Source of the DNA: JAMCRM01 sp041685075
GTDB lineage: Bacteria; Acidobacteriota; Terriglobia; Bryobacterales; Bryobacteraceae
Direction: 5' to 3'
Length of the DNA stretch: 19,484 nucleotides
Assembly: GCA_041685075.1 (NCBI GenBank)
Contig: JAWLGN010000079.1
Coordinates: forward strand, 1-19,484
The position numbers and the translations under genes were made by a program. Below the pieces are notes generated by a model that made no database searches, was not told the origin of the DNA, and saw nothing but the letters and a program-made list of their open reading frames with translations. Below, one piece after another: positions 1 through 7,538 of this stretch; position 1 is the stretch's first letter, and each line of letters starts with the position of its first letter.

Positions 1-226
1 GCTTCTCCATGTCGTAGATTTCGCCGCTGGCCGCGTGCCGCCCGTGATAAGGGTGGCCGTACCAGCTCGCCAGGCCCGTCTCGGTCCACCCGATGGGGCC
101 CGACGCGCCCGGCGTCGTGCCGGAGGGACGCAGCGGCGCCACTTTCACGCGCTTCTTCCGCGCGCAGCCGCCCAGGACGACAGCCATCGCCAGGACAGCC
201 ACCAGAACGCGATTCACCCCGGCCAT
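1..226 (-). CDS. rlpA: RlpA-like lipoprotein (partial, C-terminus outside window)
   Basis: Seventy-five codons are visible from the ATG at 226 down to the left edge. Residues 1-21 form a lipoprotein signal ending in the lipobox L18-G-G-C21, so the protein should be lipid-anchored. A short basic, proline-rich linker follows. From about residue 49 the sequence matches the start of the RlpA double-psi beta-barrel: GLASWYG (51-57), then HGRHAASGEIYDM (61-73). RlpA proteins act on septal peptidoglycan; in Pseudomonas the family member cleaves glycan strands lacking peptides. The conserved barrel Asp/His residues further on, and any SPOR domain, lie outside the window. The gene starts only 19 bp after the stop of the upstream metallophosphoesterase remnant on the same strand, so the two were probably co-transcribed. 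Confidence 0.85.
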   Translation of the reverse strand, partial: MAGVNRVLVAVLAMAVVLGGCARKKRVKVAPLRPSGTTPGASGPIGWTETGLASWYGHPYHGRHAASGEIYDMEK

Positions 227-245
227 TGTACCGCGTGAGGGCGCG

Positions 246-1142
246 TCATCTGCGGGCAGGCGCGGGGATCGGGAGCGTGCGGTCGGGCGCGGCGCCGCGG
301 CCTCCCAGCTCGATGCGGTCGCGGTAGACCCGCACGAGGGTCCAGGAGTCCGCCGCGACCGATTCCACCATCCCCGGAAAGGTGACGTGGTGGATGCCGT
401 TCCGTTCGGCATAACCGCCGCGGTGATCGTGGCCCGCGAACCAGGCCACCGCCGTGCGCGCGGTTTCCACCATCCGCACGATCTCCGGATGATTCCACAG
501 CAGGTGCCCAGCGCCGGCGGAGCCTTCCAGCACGGGGAAGTGGCAGAACAGGATCGCCGGTTCGCCGCGCTCGGCGGCCGCTTCGAGCACGCGGCCGAGC
601 CAGGCCTTCTGGGCTTCCCCGATGGCGCCGTTCCAGGGGACTGCGTTGGGCCGCCCGGCTTGCTGCAGTGCGGTGAGGATGCCGCGGCCTTCCGGGCCGG
701 CGACGCTCACATCCATGCCGTCCAGCACTACGAAGCGCCAGCCGTGGTGGGTAAAGTCGTACCACCCGCGCTCGAGGGCGAGCCGCCGGAGCAGTTGTTC
801 CCGGGGTATCGAGAGATCGTGGTTGCCCAGCACGTGATACTTCGGACCGCGCAGGCGTTCGAAGCGCGCGAGCACCGGATCGAGGCTTTCCATTCCCCCG
901 GCGTCGATGGCGTCGCCCAGTTAGATGGTGAAGGCGGGCCGCTCGGCGTTGATGGCCGCGACCGCCGCGTCCAGCTTCCCGAGCGAGTCCCTGTAGGCCC
1001 GGGCGCCGCGGGTTTCCTGGTCGGCATACTGGACATCCGCCAGCACCGCGAAGGTAAAGCGGGGAGCCTCTTCCGCGCGGGCGGAGGTGAGCAGCGCCAC
1101 AAGCAAGGCGGCGGCGTACACCGCTACTTTCTTCCCAGCCAT
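246..1142 (-). pseudogene. Metallophosphoesterase (ADP-ribose/CDP-alcohol diphosphatase type), interrupted by in-frame TAA
   Basis: A calcineurin-like phosphoesterase reading frame of 299 codons is continuous except for TAA at 923-921 (codon 74). Residues 1-23 look like a Sec signal peptide. The first metal motif is LADVQYAD (D36, Q38), the D-x-Q form typical of Mn-dependent ADP-ribose/CDP-alcohol diphosphatases. In that family the second motif is usually preceded by Gln (QLGD-x-x-D). Here the stop sits exactly at that position, followed in frame by LGDAID (75-80). The rest is intact: GNHD (106-109), H201 in CHFP, and GHDH (237-240). One C-to-T change (CAA to TAA) explains the break. Re-initiation at ATG 893 would yield a protein lacking the D-x-Q and GD motifs. 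The start could also be ATG 1151; neither has a clear ribosome site. It may be a true pseudogene or a sequence error. Confidence 0.8.
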
Positions 1143-1177
1143 CCTAACCATGTTAAAAGTAAAAGCGCACGCCCGAG

Positions 1178-1393
1178 GCCGCGGGGCGAAAGGAAGGCGG
1201 AACGGGGCTGCAGCCGCGGCGCACGGGGAACGAAAACGGTACGGCCGCCGGGCAAGACGAAAGCGGTTCGCCGGCGTTGAAGACGGCACCGCCGCGTGGC
1301 AAGATGAAGCGGCCCGACCGCAGGCGAAAGCGAGGCGGCACGTCGGGGGGCGAAAAGAAGGCGGCAGGGCCGCGCGGCGAAACCAAACCGGCA
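1178..1393. repeat. Degenerate ~26-bp tandem repeats in the spacer before the PilZ gene
   Basis: The 305-bp spacer between the metallophosphoesterase start and the PilZ gene is largely made of imperfect units with a core GGCGAAA followed by a purine-rich stretch and GGCGGCA or a variant. The clearest units lie back to back at 1315-1340, 1341-1366 and 1367-1393. A further similar unit is at 1178-1203. Two units of a sub-type with core GGCAAGA(C/T)GAA are at 1245-1270 and 1289-1314. No convincing protein is encoded: the frames crossing it give only Arg/Lys/Gly/Ala-rich low-complexity sequence. Apart from these repeats and the ribosome site of the PilZ gene, nothing recognisable was found in this spacer. 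Confidence 0.55.
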
Positions 1394-1447
1394 AGTCCGC
1401 GGGTTTCAAGTAAAGGCCGCACGGCCGGGGGCCGATATGAGGGTTGT

Positions 1448-1798
1448 ATGCAGGAGAGGCGTTCGGAAGTCCGGTTGCTCTGCGCGGACATGGTGCAAGT
1501 GAAGTGGCAGGACCGGCTCGGCCGCCCGCGTCAGGCCAGCGCCCTGCTGGAGGATATCTCGCGCTCCGGCGCCTGCCTGCAATTTGAAATCCCGGTGCCG
1601 CTGGGAACCGAGTTGCGCATCGCGTGCGGAAACGAGATGCTGGAAGGCGAGGTGCGTTACTGCGCCTACCGGGAGATCGGGTATTTCGTCGGGGTGCAGT
1701 TTTCCGAGCACAGCAAGTGGTCGCGCCAGCAGTTTGAGCCGCAGCACCTGCTGGATTTGGAGCGTCTCATGGCGGAGGCGCGCAAGCGAAGCCGCTGA
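1448..1798 (+). CDS. Small PilZ-domain protein (putative c-di-GMP receptor)
   Basis: A 116-residue protein consisting of one PilZ domain. It shows both c-di-GMP binding elements of the family: the N-terminal R-x3-R (R5 to R9) and the D-x-S-x-x-G box (D36-I-S38-R-S-G41). The beta-barrel continues to about residue 90, and the C-terminal tail is helical and charged. The ATG at 1448 is chosen because the PilZ arginine motif normally lies at the very N-terminus and because GAGGG (1438-1443) sits just upstream. The same frame is open further upstream to 1277, but that extension is repeat-derived and basic. No signal peptide or membrane segment is present, so it should be cytoplasmic. It stands alone, convergent with mtgA, with no cyclase or flagellar gene nearby, so its target cannot be named. 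Confidence 0.85.
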   Translation: MQERRSEVRLLCADMVQVKWQDRLGRPRQASALLEDISRSGACLQFEIPVPLGTELRIACGNEMLEGEVRYCAYREIGYFVGVQFSEHSKWSRQQFEPQHLLDLERLMAEARKRSR

Positions 1799-1813
1799 CG
1801 GCCGCGGGACGGC

Positions 1814-2518
1814 TCACCAACCGGTGCGGCGCATGCGCTCCAGAATGCGCCCGGCGTAGTGATCCATGCGGGAGGGCTTCCGCCGCAGGGGTGCGGGCAA
1901 TACCGCCGCCAGCCGCGCCGCCTGTTCCCGGGTCAGCCGCGACGCCGGCACCCCGTAGTGATACCGCGCCGCTGCTTCCGCTCCGTAGACTCCCGGCCCC
2001 CACTCCACCACGTTGAGATACAACTCGAGGATGCGCCGCTTCCCCAGAATCCACTCCGCCAGCGGCACCAGCGGAAACTCCAGCGCCTTGCGCACCGGCG
2101 AGCGCCAGGTGGTGAGGAAGAGGTTCTTCACAAGCTGCTGGGTGATGGTGGAGGCGCCGCGCATGCGGCCGCTTTCGATGCCGTCGGAGATGGCCTCCTT
2201 CACCTCGGTCCAGTCGAAGCCGCGGTGCTGGTAGAAGCGGCCGTCCTCGGCGGCCAGTACGGCGTGGCGCAGGTGAGGTGAAATGGCCTCCAGGGACACC
2301 GGCCGGTAGCGCTTGCGATATCCGCTGCTGTCGCCCACCCACGACTCGATGCGCCGCTCGACGTGCACCGCGGTCGTGGGCGGATCGATCCACCGCAGCG
2401 CCGCGAGCGCCAGTGCGGTGAAAAGAGAAAAGCCCGCCAGCAGCAACACTGCCCGGATGGCGATCCAACGCAGCAGCCGGACCGGCAGGCTCCGGCGCCG
2501 CTTCGAACCCGTGCCCAC
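1814..2518 (-). CDS. mtgA: Monofunctional biosynthetic peptidoglycan transglycosylase
   Basis: A 234-residue glycosyltransferase family 51 enzyme that polymerises lipid II into glycan strands at the outer face of the cytoplasmic membrane. A single N-terminal membrane anchor spans about residues 19-41. The GT51 signature is clear: AAEDGRFYQHRGFDW with catalytic E91, then GASTITQQLVKNLFL (121-135) and the region around residues 144-170 (RKALEF, ELYLN). The length and the lack of a transpeptidase domain fit MtgA, not a bifunctional PBP. The start must be GTG 2518: an in-frame TGA (2521-2519) lies immediately upstream, and there is no other good start before the catalytic motif. It is divergent from proC with only 58 bp between them and convergent with the PilZ gene (15 bp apart). 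Confidence 0.93.
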   Translation of the reverse strand: MGTGSKRRRSLPVRLLRWIAIRAVLLLAGFSLFTALALAALRWIDPPTTAVHVERRIESWVGDSSGYRKRYRPVSLEAISPHLRHAVLAAEDGRFYQHRGFDWTEVKEAISDGIESGRMRGASTITQQLVKNLFLTTWRSPVRKALEFPLVPLAEWILGKRRILELYLNVVEWGPGVYGAEAAARYHYGVPASRLTREQAARLAAVLPAPLRRKPSRMDHYAGRILERMRRTGW

Positions 2519-2576
2519 TCATTCATGGTATCTTCAAGAGGTTCACGTCTCCCGACATTACCTTGAGGTAACTTCG

Positions 2577-3485
2577 ATGCCCGATAACTTTGCACCGCCG
2601 GAATCCGGAACGGCGCCCGTCGTCGCCGAGGGGTTGACCCTCGGGGTGATAGGGGCCGGGGTGATGGGGCGCACCCTGATCCGCGGCCTGGTGTCGAGCG
2701 GGCTGATCCCGCGCGAGCGCATCTGGGCCGGCGATAAGAACGGCGCGGCCTGCGAAGCGGTTCGCGAGGAACTCGGCATCCCGGTCGAATCCGATTACCT
2801 GGCGCGCGTTCCCACCGCCGGCCTGGTGCTGCTGTGCGTGAAGCCCAATGACGCGCCGGTGGTGCTCTCGACCCTGCGCGATGCCGGCCTGCGCCGCGAT
2901 GCCCTGCTGATCTCGATTCTCGCGGGCGTTTCGACGGACCGGCTGGAGACGCTGCTGGGCACGGGCAACCCCGTGGTGCGGGCCATGCCGAACACGCCCT
3001 CGATCGTGGGCGCGGGGATGACCGCCGTCTGCCGCGGCCGCCACGCTTCGGCGGCGGACCTGGACCGCGCGCGGCGAATCTTCGAAGCCGTGGGCCAGTG
3101 CGTGGCGCTGGACGAAATTCATTTCAACGCCGTCACCGCGCTGAGCGGCAGCGGGCCGGGCTACCAGTTCCTCATCATGGAGGCGCTGGCCGATGCAGGG
3201 GTGCGGGTGGGGCTGCCGCGGCACGTGGCCCTCACGCTGGTGGCGCAGACGGCGCTGGGCGCGGCCCGCATGGTGCTCGAAACCGGCCGCCATCCGGCCT
3301 CCCTGCGGGACGACGTCACCACTCCGGCCGGCTGCACCATCGGCGGGCTGCTCATGCTCGAGGACGGCAGGATCCGCTCGGTGCTGGCCCGCGCCGTGGA
3401 AGAAGCCGCCCGCATCGCCGCCCACCTGGGAGCCGCGCCCGCCAAGATCTCCGAGAGCGCCGGGGCCCACCGCGCCGGCCGGTAA
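2577..3485 (+). CDS. proC: Pyrroline-5-carboxylate reductase
   Basis: A 302-residue P5C reductase, which reduces 1-pyrroline-5-carboxylate to L-proline with NAD(P)H. After a short non-conserved N-terminal tail, the Rossmann fold begins at about residue 20 with GAGVMG (26-31). The NADP-domain sequence RAMPNTP follows in the middle. The C-terminal dimerisation/active-site domain contains ALSGSGPGY and the family signature region DVTTPAGCTIGGL. The ATG at 2577 is supported by GAGGTAA (2565-2571) at good spacing. Earlier in-frame codons, open back to 2313, would overlap mtgA and are not conserved in type. It is followed after 12 bp by the ornithine aminotransferase gene, whose product supplies its substrate, so the two form an ornithine-to-proline unit. 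Confidence 0.95.
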   Translation: MPDNFAPPESGTAPVVAEGLTLGVIGAGVMGRTLIRGLVSSGLIPRERIWAGDKNGAACEAVREELGIPVESDYLARVPTAGLVLLCVKPNDAPVVLSTLRDAGLRRDALLISILAGVSTDRLETLLGTGNPVVRAMPNTPSIVGAGMTAVCRGRHASAADLDRARRIFEAVGQCVALDEIHFNAVTALSGSGPGYQFLIMEALADAGVRVGLPRHVALTLVAQTALGAARMVLETGRHPASLRDDVTTPAGCTIGGLLMLEDGRIRSVLARAVEEAARIAAHLGAAPAKISESAGAHRAGR

Positions 3486-3497
3486 GAGTTCCGCCGC

Positions 3498-4709
3498 ATG
3501 TCCGAATCCGAAACCCGTGGTATCGCCGCATCGCTCATCGAGCTGGAAGACCGCTGGGGAGCGCAGAATTACCGGCCCCTGGACGTGGTCATCGCGCGCG
3601 CCGAAGGCGCCTGGGTCTGGGACGTGGAGGGCCGCAGGTACCTCGATTGTCTGAGCGCCTACTCGGCGCTGAACCAGGGGCACTGCCATCCCCGCATCGT
3701 CGGCGCGTTGCAGGAGCAGGCGGCGCGCGTGACCCTCACCTCCCGCGCCTTCCGCAACGAACAGCTCCCGCGCTTTGCCGCCGAACTGGCCCGCCTGTGC
3801 GGCATGGAGAAGGTGTTGCCCATGAACAGCGGGGCCGAGGCCGTGGAGACCGCCATCAAGGCGGCGCGCCGCTGGGGCTACACGCGCAAGGGCATCCCGC
3901 GCGGCGAGGCCGAAATCATCGTCTGCGAGAACAACTTTCACGGGCGCACCACCACCATCACGGGCTTTTCCTCGGAACCGCTCTACCGCGACGGCTTCGG
4001 TCCCTTCACCCCCGGGTTTGTGACGGTGCCTTTCGGCGACGCCGCCGCGCTGGAGGAGGCCATTACGCCCCACACCTGCGCCTTCCTCTTCGAGCCGATT
4101 CAGTGTGAAGCAGGCATCCTCATCCCGCCCGACGGCTATGTAAGCGAGGTTGCCGAAATCTGCCGGCGCGAGCGCGTGCTGCTGGTGGCCGATGAGATCC
4201 AGACGGGTTTGGGACGCACCGGCTACCTGTTCGCCTGCCAGTACGAAGACGTGCAGCCGGATGTCTACATTCTGGGCAAGGCGCTTTCGGGCGGCGTCTA
4301 CCCGGTTTCGGCGGTGGTCGCCGGCGAGGAGGTGCTGGGGGTCTTCCGCCCGGGCAGCCACGGCAGCACCTATGGCGGCAACCCGCTGGCCGCGGCGGCG
4401 GCGCTGGCGGCGCTGCAGGTGATCGAGGAGGAGCGCCTGGCGGAGCGCTCCGCCGAACTGGGCGGCCACCTGCTCTATGAGCTGCGCAAGATCCGGCATC
4501 CGCACGTCAAGGAGGTCCGGGGACGCGGCCTGCTGGCCGGCATCGAGCTGCTGGTGCCCGCGCGCCCCTACTGCGAGCGGCTGGCGGAGCTGGGGATGCT
4601 GTGCAAGGAGACGCACGATGCGGTGATCCGGCTGGCGCCGCCGCTGGTGATCTCGCCGGAAGACCTGGACTGGGCCCTGGCCCGGCTGCGGCAGGTTTTC
4701 GCAGCCTGA
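3498..4709 (+). CDS. rocD: Ornithine aminotransferase
   Basis: A 403-residue fold-type I, class III aminotransferase that transfers the delta-amino group of ornithine to 2-oxoglutarate, giving glutamate-5-semialdehyde, which cyclises to P5C. The N-terminus (GAQNYRPLDVVIARAEG) and the SAYSALNQGHCHP block are typical of ornithine aminotransferase as opposed to acetylornithine or GABA aminotransferases. The PLP-binding elements are NSGAEA (phosphate), VADEIQTGLGRTG with D232 (pyridine nitrogen) and GKALSGG with the Schiff-base K261. HGSTYGGNPLA follows. It lies 12 bp after proC, so translation and transcription are probably joined. The order proC-rocD makes proline from ornithine without proB/proA, or lets arginine/ornithine feed into proline and glutamate. 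Confidence 0.93.
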   Translation: MSESETRGIAASLIELEDRWGAQNYRPLDVVIARAEGAWVWDVEGRRYLDCLSAYSALNQGHCHPRIVGALQEQAARVTLTSRAFRNEQLPRFAAELARLCGMEKVLPMNSGAEAVETAIKAARRWGYTRKGIPRGEAEIIVCENNFHGRTTTITGFSSEPLYRDGFGPFTPGFVTVPFGDAAALEEAITPHTCAFLFEPIQCEAGILIPPDGYVSEVAEICRRERVLLVADEIQTGLGRTGYLFACQYEDVQPDVYILGKALSGGVYPVSAVVAGEEVLGVFRPGSHGSTYGGNPLAAAAALAALQVIEEERLAERSAELGGHLLYELRKIRHPHVKEVRGRGLLAGIELLVPARPYCERLAELGMLCKETHDAVIRLAPPLVISPEDLDWALARLRQVFAA

Positions 4710-4716
4710 ACTCCCT

Positions 4717-4745
4717 TTGACGCCCGGGCGGCCCTCCGGTAATCT
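4717..4745 (+). promoter_or_regulatory. Possible sigma70-type promoter before the ADOP permease
   Basis: In the 48-bp gap after rocD there is TTGACG (4717-4722), a 17-bp spacer and TAATCT (4740-4745). The -35 box matches consensus at five of six positions. The -10 box is weaker, but it keeps the important TA...T positions. A start about seven bases downstream would leave a leader of only about 6 nt before the ATG at 4758, so the mRNA could be nearly leaderless; no strong ribosome site is present. It would separate the permease from the proC-rocD operon. Confidence 0.4.
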
Positions 4746-4757
4746 GGTGGACTGCCT

Positions 4758-7226
4758 ATGCTCGGCAACCTGCGGGTGACCATCCGGAGCCTGCTGCGGA
4801 GCCCCGGTTTTACGGCTGTGGCGGCCGGCTCCCTGGCGCTGGGGATGGGCGCCAATTCGGCCATCTTTTCCCTCTTCGACCAGGTGGCGCTGCGGCCCCT
4901 GCCGGTGGCCGAGCCGGCGCGGCTGGTCCTGTTCCACACCGACGGCCAGGATGTCGGCTGGGCCATGGCGGACAACTTCTCCACGGTCTACTCCTATCCC
5001 AACTACAGGGATTTCCGCGACCGGGCGGAGGTGTTTGCGGGGGTTGCCGCGCGCGCCGGCGCCAGCGCCACCGTGATGGAGCCTTCCGGGGCGGCCAACG
5101 CGCAGGTGGAACTGGTGTCGGGGAATTTCTTCGAGGTGCTCGGGGTGCGGGCCGCGCTGGGCCGGGCGCTGCAACCGGCCGACGATCTCACGCCCGGCGC
5201 GCATCCGGTGGTGGCGCTGGCGCATGGTTACTGGACCAGCCGGTTGGGCGCCGACCGCGGGGTGCTGGGACGGCGGATCCTGGTGAACGGGCATCCCATG
5301 GAGGTCATCGGGGTCGTCGAGCGCGGTTTTCAGGGAGTGGTGGCCGGACGGGTGCCGGACCTCTACGTGCCCCTTACCATGAAGGGCTGGATCACGCCCG
5401 GGTGGAACGCCTTCGAAGAGGTCAGCGGGCGGTGGCTGAACGTTCTGGCGCGGCTGCGGCCCGGCATCCCCCGGGAGACGGCGCAGGCGGGCGCGCAGGT
5501 GCTGTTCCGCGCCATACGGGAGGAGAACCTGCCGCACATCCGCCCCATGCAGCCGCGCGAGCTGCGCGACTACCGGAGCCGCACGCTCGAGCTGCTGCCC
5601 GGAGCCCAGGGGATCAACCTGCTGAGCCACCAGTGGGGCAAGCGGCTGGGCGTTCTGATGGCCATGGTGGGGCTGGTGCTGCTGATCGCCTGCGCCAACC
5701 TGGCCAGTTTGCTGATGGCGCGCGCCGCGGCGCGAAGGAAGGAGATCGCGGTGCGGCTGGCGGTGGGCGGCAGCCGCTTCGATATCCTCCGGCAGTTGGT
5801 GCGGGAGAGCCTGGTGCTCACGGTGGCGGCCGGGCTGGCGGGGCTGGTTGTGGCGCGGTGGGCTGTGGCGGCGCTGGTGGGGCTGGTTCCCGGAACGGGC
5901 ACGCAAGCCTGGATATCGGGCAGTTTGAACCTGCGGCTGTTCGCCTATGCGCTGGCGGTGTCGGCGGCGGCGGGGCTGCTGTTCGGCTGCGCGCCGCTCC
6001 TGCAGACCTGGCGGGTGGACCTGGTTTCCGCGCTCAAGGAGCAGACCGCGTCCGGCGGAGCGCGGCAGCTCGCGCGCAAGGCAATGGTGGCGCTGCAACT
6101 GGCGCTGGCCATGGTGCTGCTGGCCGGCGCCGGCCTGTTCGCCCGCGCGCTGGTGGGCCTGAAGCGCACCGATCCCGGTTTCCGGACGGAGGGCGTCCTT
6201 ACCTTCGCGCTGCAGCCGCAACTGGCCGGATACGAGGGCGCGCGCGAAGAGGCGCTCATGCGCGGGCTGCGCGAGCGTTTGACCGCCCTGCCCGGCGTCG
6301 AGGCCGTCGCCATGGCCGGGCTGGGACCCTTCGGCGGCGGAAGGAGCCGGGGCAGCCTCTACGTGGAAGGCTACGCGGCGGCGCCCGACGAAGAGCCCGA
6401 TGCGGACATCGATGCCGTGAGCGCCGGCTTCTTCCGCGCGCTGGGCATCCGGATTGTGGCCGGGCGCGAGTTCGACGAGCGCGACGACGCCGCGGCCGCG
6501 CCGGTGGCCATCGTCAACGAAGCGCTGGCGCGGAAGTATTTCCGCGGGCGCAACCCGCTGGGCATGCGGATCGGCAACAATCCCGGGCTGGAGTACCGCA
6601 TCGTGGGGGTGGCGCGCGACTTCCACTTCCACCTGCTGCGGCGCCCCGCCGAACCCTTCGTTTACCTGGCGCACGCGCAGCGGCCTCCTCCGCGCACCGT
6701 GGTTTACATTCGCGGCGGCGGGCCGGGCGTGGGGCAGGCGGCGCAGGCGGTGGTGCGCGAGACGGCGCCCGGAATGCCCGTCACCGATATGAAGAGCCTC
6801 GAGCGCCGCATCGAGGAGCAGGCCCTGTTCGCCACCCGTTCGATCGCCGCGCTGGCGGCGGCCTTCGGTTTCCTGGCGACGGTGCTGGCGGCGGTGGGGC
6901 TCTACGGCGTGGTGGCCTACTCGGTGGCGCGGAGGTCCGGGGAGATGGGGCTGCGGATGGCGCTGGGCGCGGCGCCGGGCGATATCTACCGGCTGGTGTT
7001 CCGGGAGACCGCGGCGCTGGTTGCGGCGGGCGCGCTGGTGGGTTTTCCTTCGGCCCTGCTGCTGGGGCGCGTAGCGGAGGCGTACCTTTTCGACGTGAAG
7101 GCCTACGATCCGCTCCCGCCGGCGGCGGCCCTCCTGCTGCTGGCGGTGGTGGCGGCGGTGGCGGCGGCGGCGCCGGCGCGCAAGGCCGCGCGCACCGATC
7201 CGGTGATGGCATTGCGGGCGGAGTAA
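4758..7226 (+). CDS. Acidobacterial duplicated orphan permease (ADOP, FtsX/MacB-like)
   Basis: An 822-residue membrane protein with two copies of the MacB periplasmic core plus FtsX permease unit. The N-terminus (RSPGFTAVAAGSLALGMGANSAIFSL) is the first membrane helix of the MacB core. A large periplasmic domain extends to about residue 290. Three helices follow at about 297-317, 352-375 and 393-412, with the cytoplasmic coupling stretch RRKEIAVRLAVGGSR between the first two. A second unit begins with a helix at about 441-462, has another periplasmic domain, and ends with helices at about 695-718, 752-772 and 788-805, with the matching loop RRSGEMGLRMALGAAPG. No ATPase domain is fused or adjacent, which is the defining feature of ADOP proteins. 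Relatives such as MacB and LolC/E move toxins or lipoproteins mechanically; the ADOP substrate is unknown. Confidence 0.9.
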   Translation: MLGNLRVTIRSLLRSPGFTAVAAGSLALGMGANSAIFSLFDQVALRPLPVAEPARLVLFHTDGQDVGWAMADNFSTVYSYPNYRDFRDRAEVFAGVAARAGASATVMEPSGAANAQVELVSGNFFEVLGVRAALGRALQPADDLTPGAHPVVALAHGYWTSRLGADRGVLGRRILVNGHPMEVIGVVERGFQGVVAGRVPDLYVPLTMKGWITPGWNAFEEVSGRWLNVLARLRPGIPRETAQAGAQVLFRAIREENLPHIRPMQPRELRDYRSRTLELLPGAQGINLLSHQWGKRLGVLMAMVGLVLLIACANLASLLMARAAARRKEIAVRLAVGGSRFDILRQLVRESLVLTVAAGLAGLVVARWAVAALVGLVPGTGTQAWISGSLNLRLFAYALAVSAAAGLLFGCAPLLQTWRVDLVSALKEQTASGGARQLARKAMVALQLALAMVLLAGAGLFARALVGLKRTDPGFRTEGVLTFALQPQLAGYEGAREEALMRGLRERLTALPGVEAVAMAGLGPFGGGRSRGSLYVEGYAAAPDEEPDADIDAVSAGFFRALGIRIVAGREFDERDDAAAAPVAIVNEALARKYFRGRNPLGMRIGNNPGLEYRIVGVARDFHFHLLRRPAEPFVYLAHAQRPPPRTVVYIRGGGPGVGQAAQAVVRETAPGMPVTDMKSLERRIEEQALFATRSIAALAAAFGFLATVLAAVGLYGVVAYSVARRSGEMGLRMALGAAPGDIYRLVFRETAALVAAGALVGFPSALLLGRVAEAYLFDVKAYDPLPPAAALLLLAVVAAVAAAAPARKAARTDPVMALRAE

Positions 7227-7278
7227 GGCTGAACGGATGGTCTTGCGGGCAGGGATAGGGTGTAGAGCCTGGTGGTGA

Positions 7279-7313
7279 GGGACCGGTCCCCGGCTCCCGC
7301 GCGCAGCGGGAGC
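7279..7313. terminator. Palindrome plus GC-rich hairpin in convergent spacer
   Basis: A perfect 12-bp palindrome (GGGACCGGTCCC, 7279-7290) is followed directly by an 8-bp perfect stem, GCTCCCGC (7293-7300) and GCGGGAGC (7306-7313), with a 5-nt loop. It lies about 50 bp after the permease stop and downstream of the leftward-reading genes, where a bidirectional terminator would be expected. There is no T-run on either side, so it is not a classical intrinsic terminator. It could instead be a transcript-stabilising hairpin. Confidence 0.4.
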
Positions 7314-7334
7314 GCTTCAGGCGGCCTGGTGACG

Positions 7335-7433
7335 TCAACCTGTCGCGGTCCAGGTTTTCAACTCCCCGGGGTAGTCCTGGCGCCGGTATCGGACGGTTGC
7401 CTCTCGGCCAGCGAGCAACTCTTCCACCTTCAT
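7335..7433 (-). CDS. Possible 32-residue ORF, unrecognised
   Basis: A short frame from ATG 7433 to TGA 7335 encodes MKVEELLAGREATVRYRRQD and then 12 more residues ending in ELKTWTATG. The composition is balanced and charged, unlike the Pro/Arg-rich shadow frames common in this window, which is the only reason to list it. There is no good ribosome site before the ATG, and the frame stays open upstream with less protein-like sequence. It could be a real small protein, the tail of a decayed gene, or chance. No family is recognised. Confidence 0.2.
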   Translation of the reverse strand: MKVEELLAGREATVRYRRQDYPGELKTWTATG

Positions 7434-7538
7434 GGTACGAGGGCCGTCAAGCGGGCGGTGTGGGGCGGTGCGCGCAAGTCTTTGAAAACAGGCGGAAGAT
7501 TTCTGGGTGCCGGCGGTGACTCAGCCGCGCCGGGGGGG

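Noticed and set aside
93..1280. A 395-codon plus-strand frame across the left end
   Set aside because: Antisense to the RlpA lipoprotein and the metallophosphoesterase, whose motifs are unmistakable on the minus strand. The plus-strand product resembles no family.
1178..1393. CRISPR array
   Set aside because: The repeats are degenerate and directly adjacent without unique spacers, and there are no cas genes.
1277..1447. N-terminal extension of the PilZ protein
   Set aside because: It translates the degenerate repeats into a basic low-complexity stretch. The PilZ R-x3-R motif and a ribosome site fit the ATG at 1448.
2313..2576. N-terminal extension of ProC
   Set aside because: It overlaps mtgA on the other strand, and the conserved P5C reductase fold starts after ATG 2577, which has a ribosome site.
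2523..6674. A 1383-codon open frame on the minus strand opposite proC, rocD and the permease
   Set aside because: It is a mirror of three well-recognised genes in GC-rich DNA, where the antisense frame has few stops. The translation is His/Arg/Gln/Pro-rich and has no recognisable domain.
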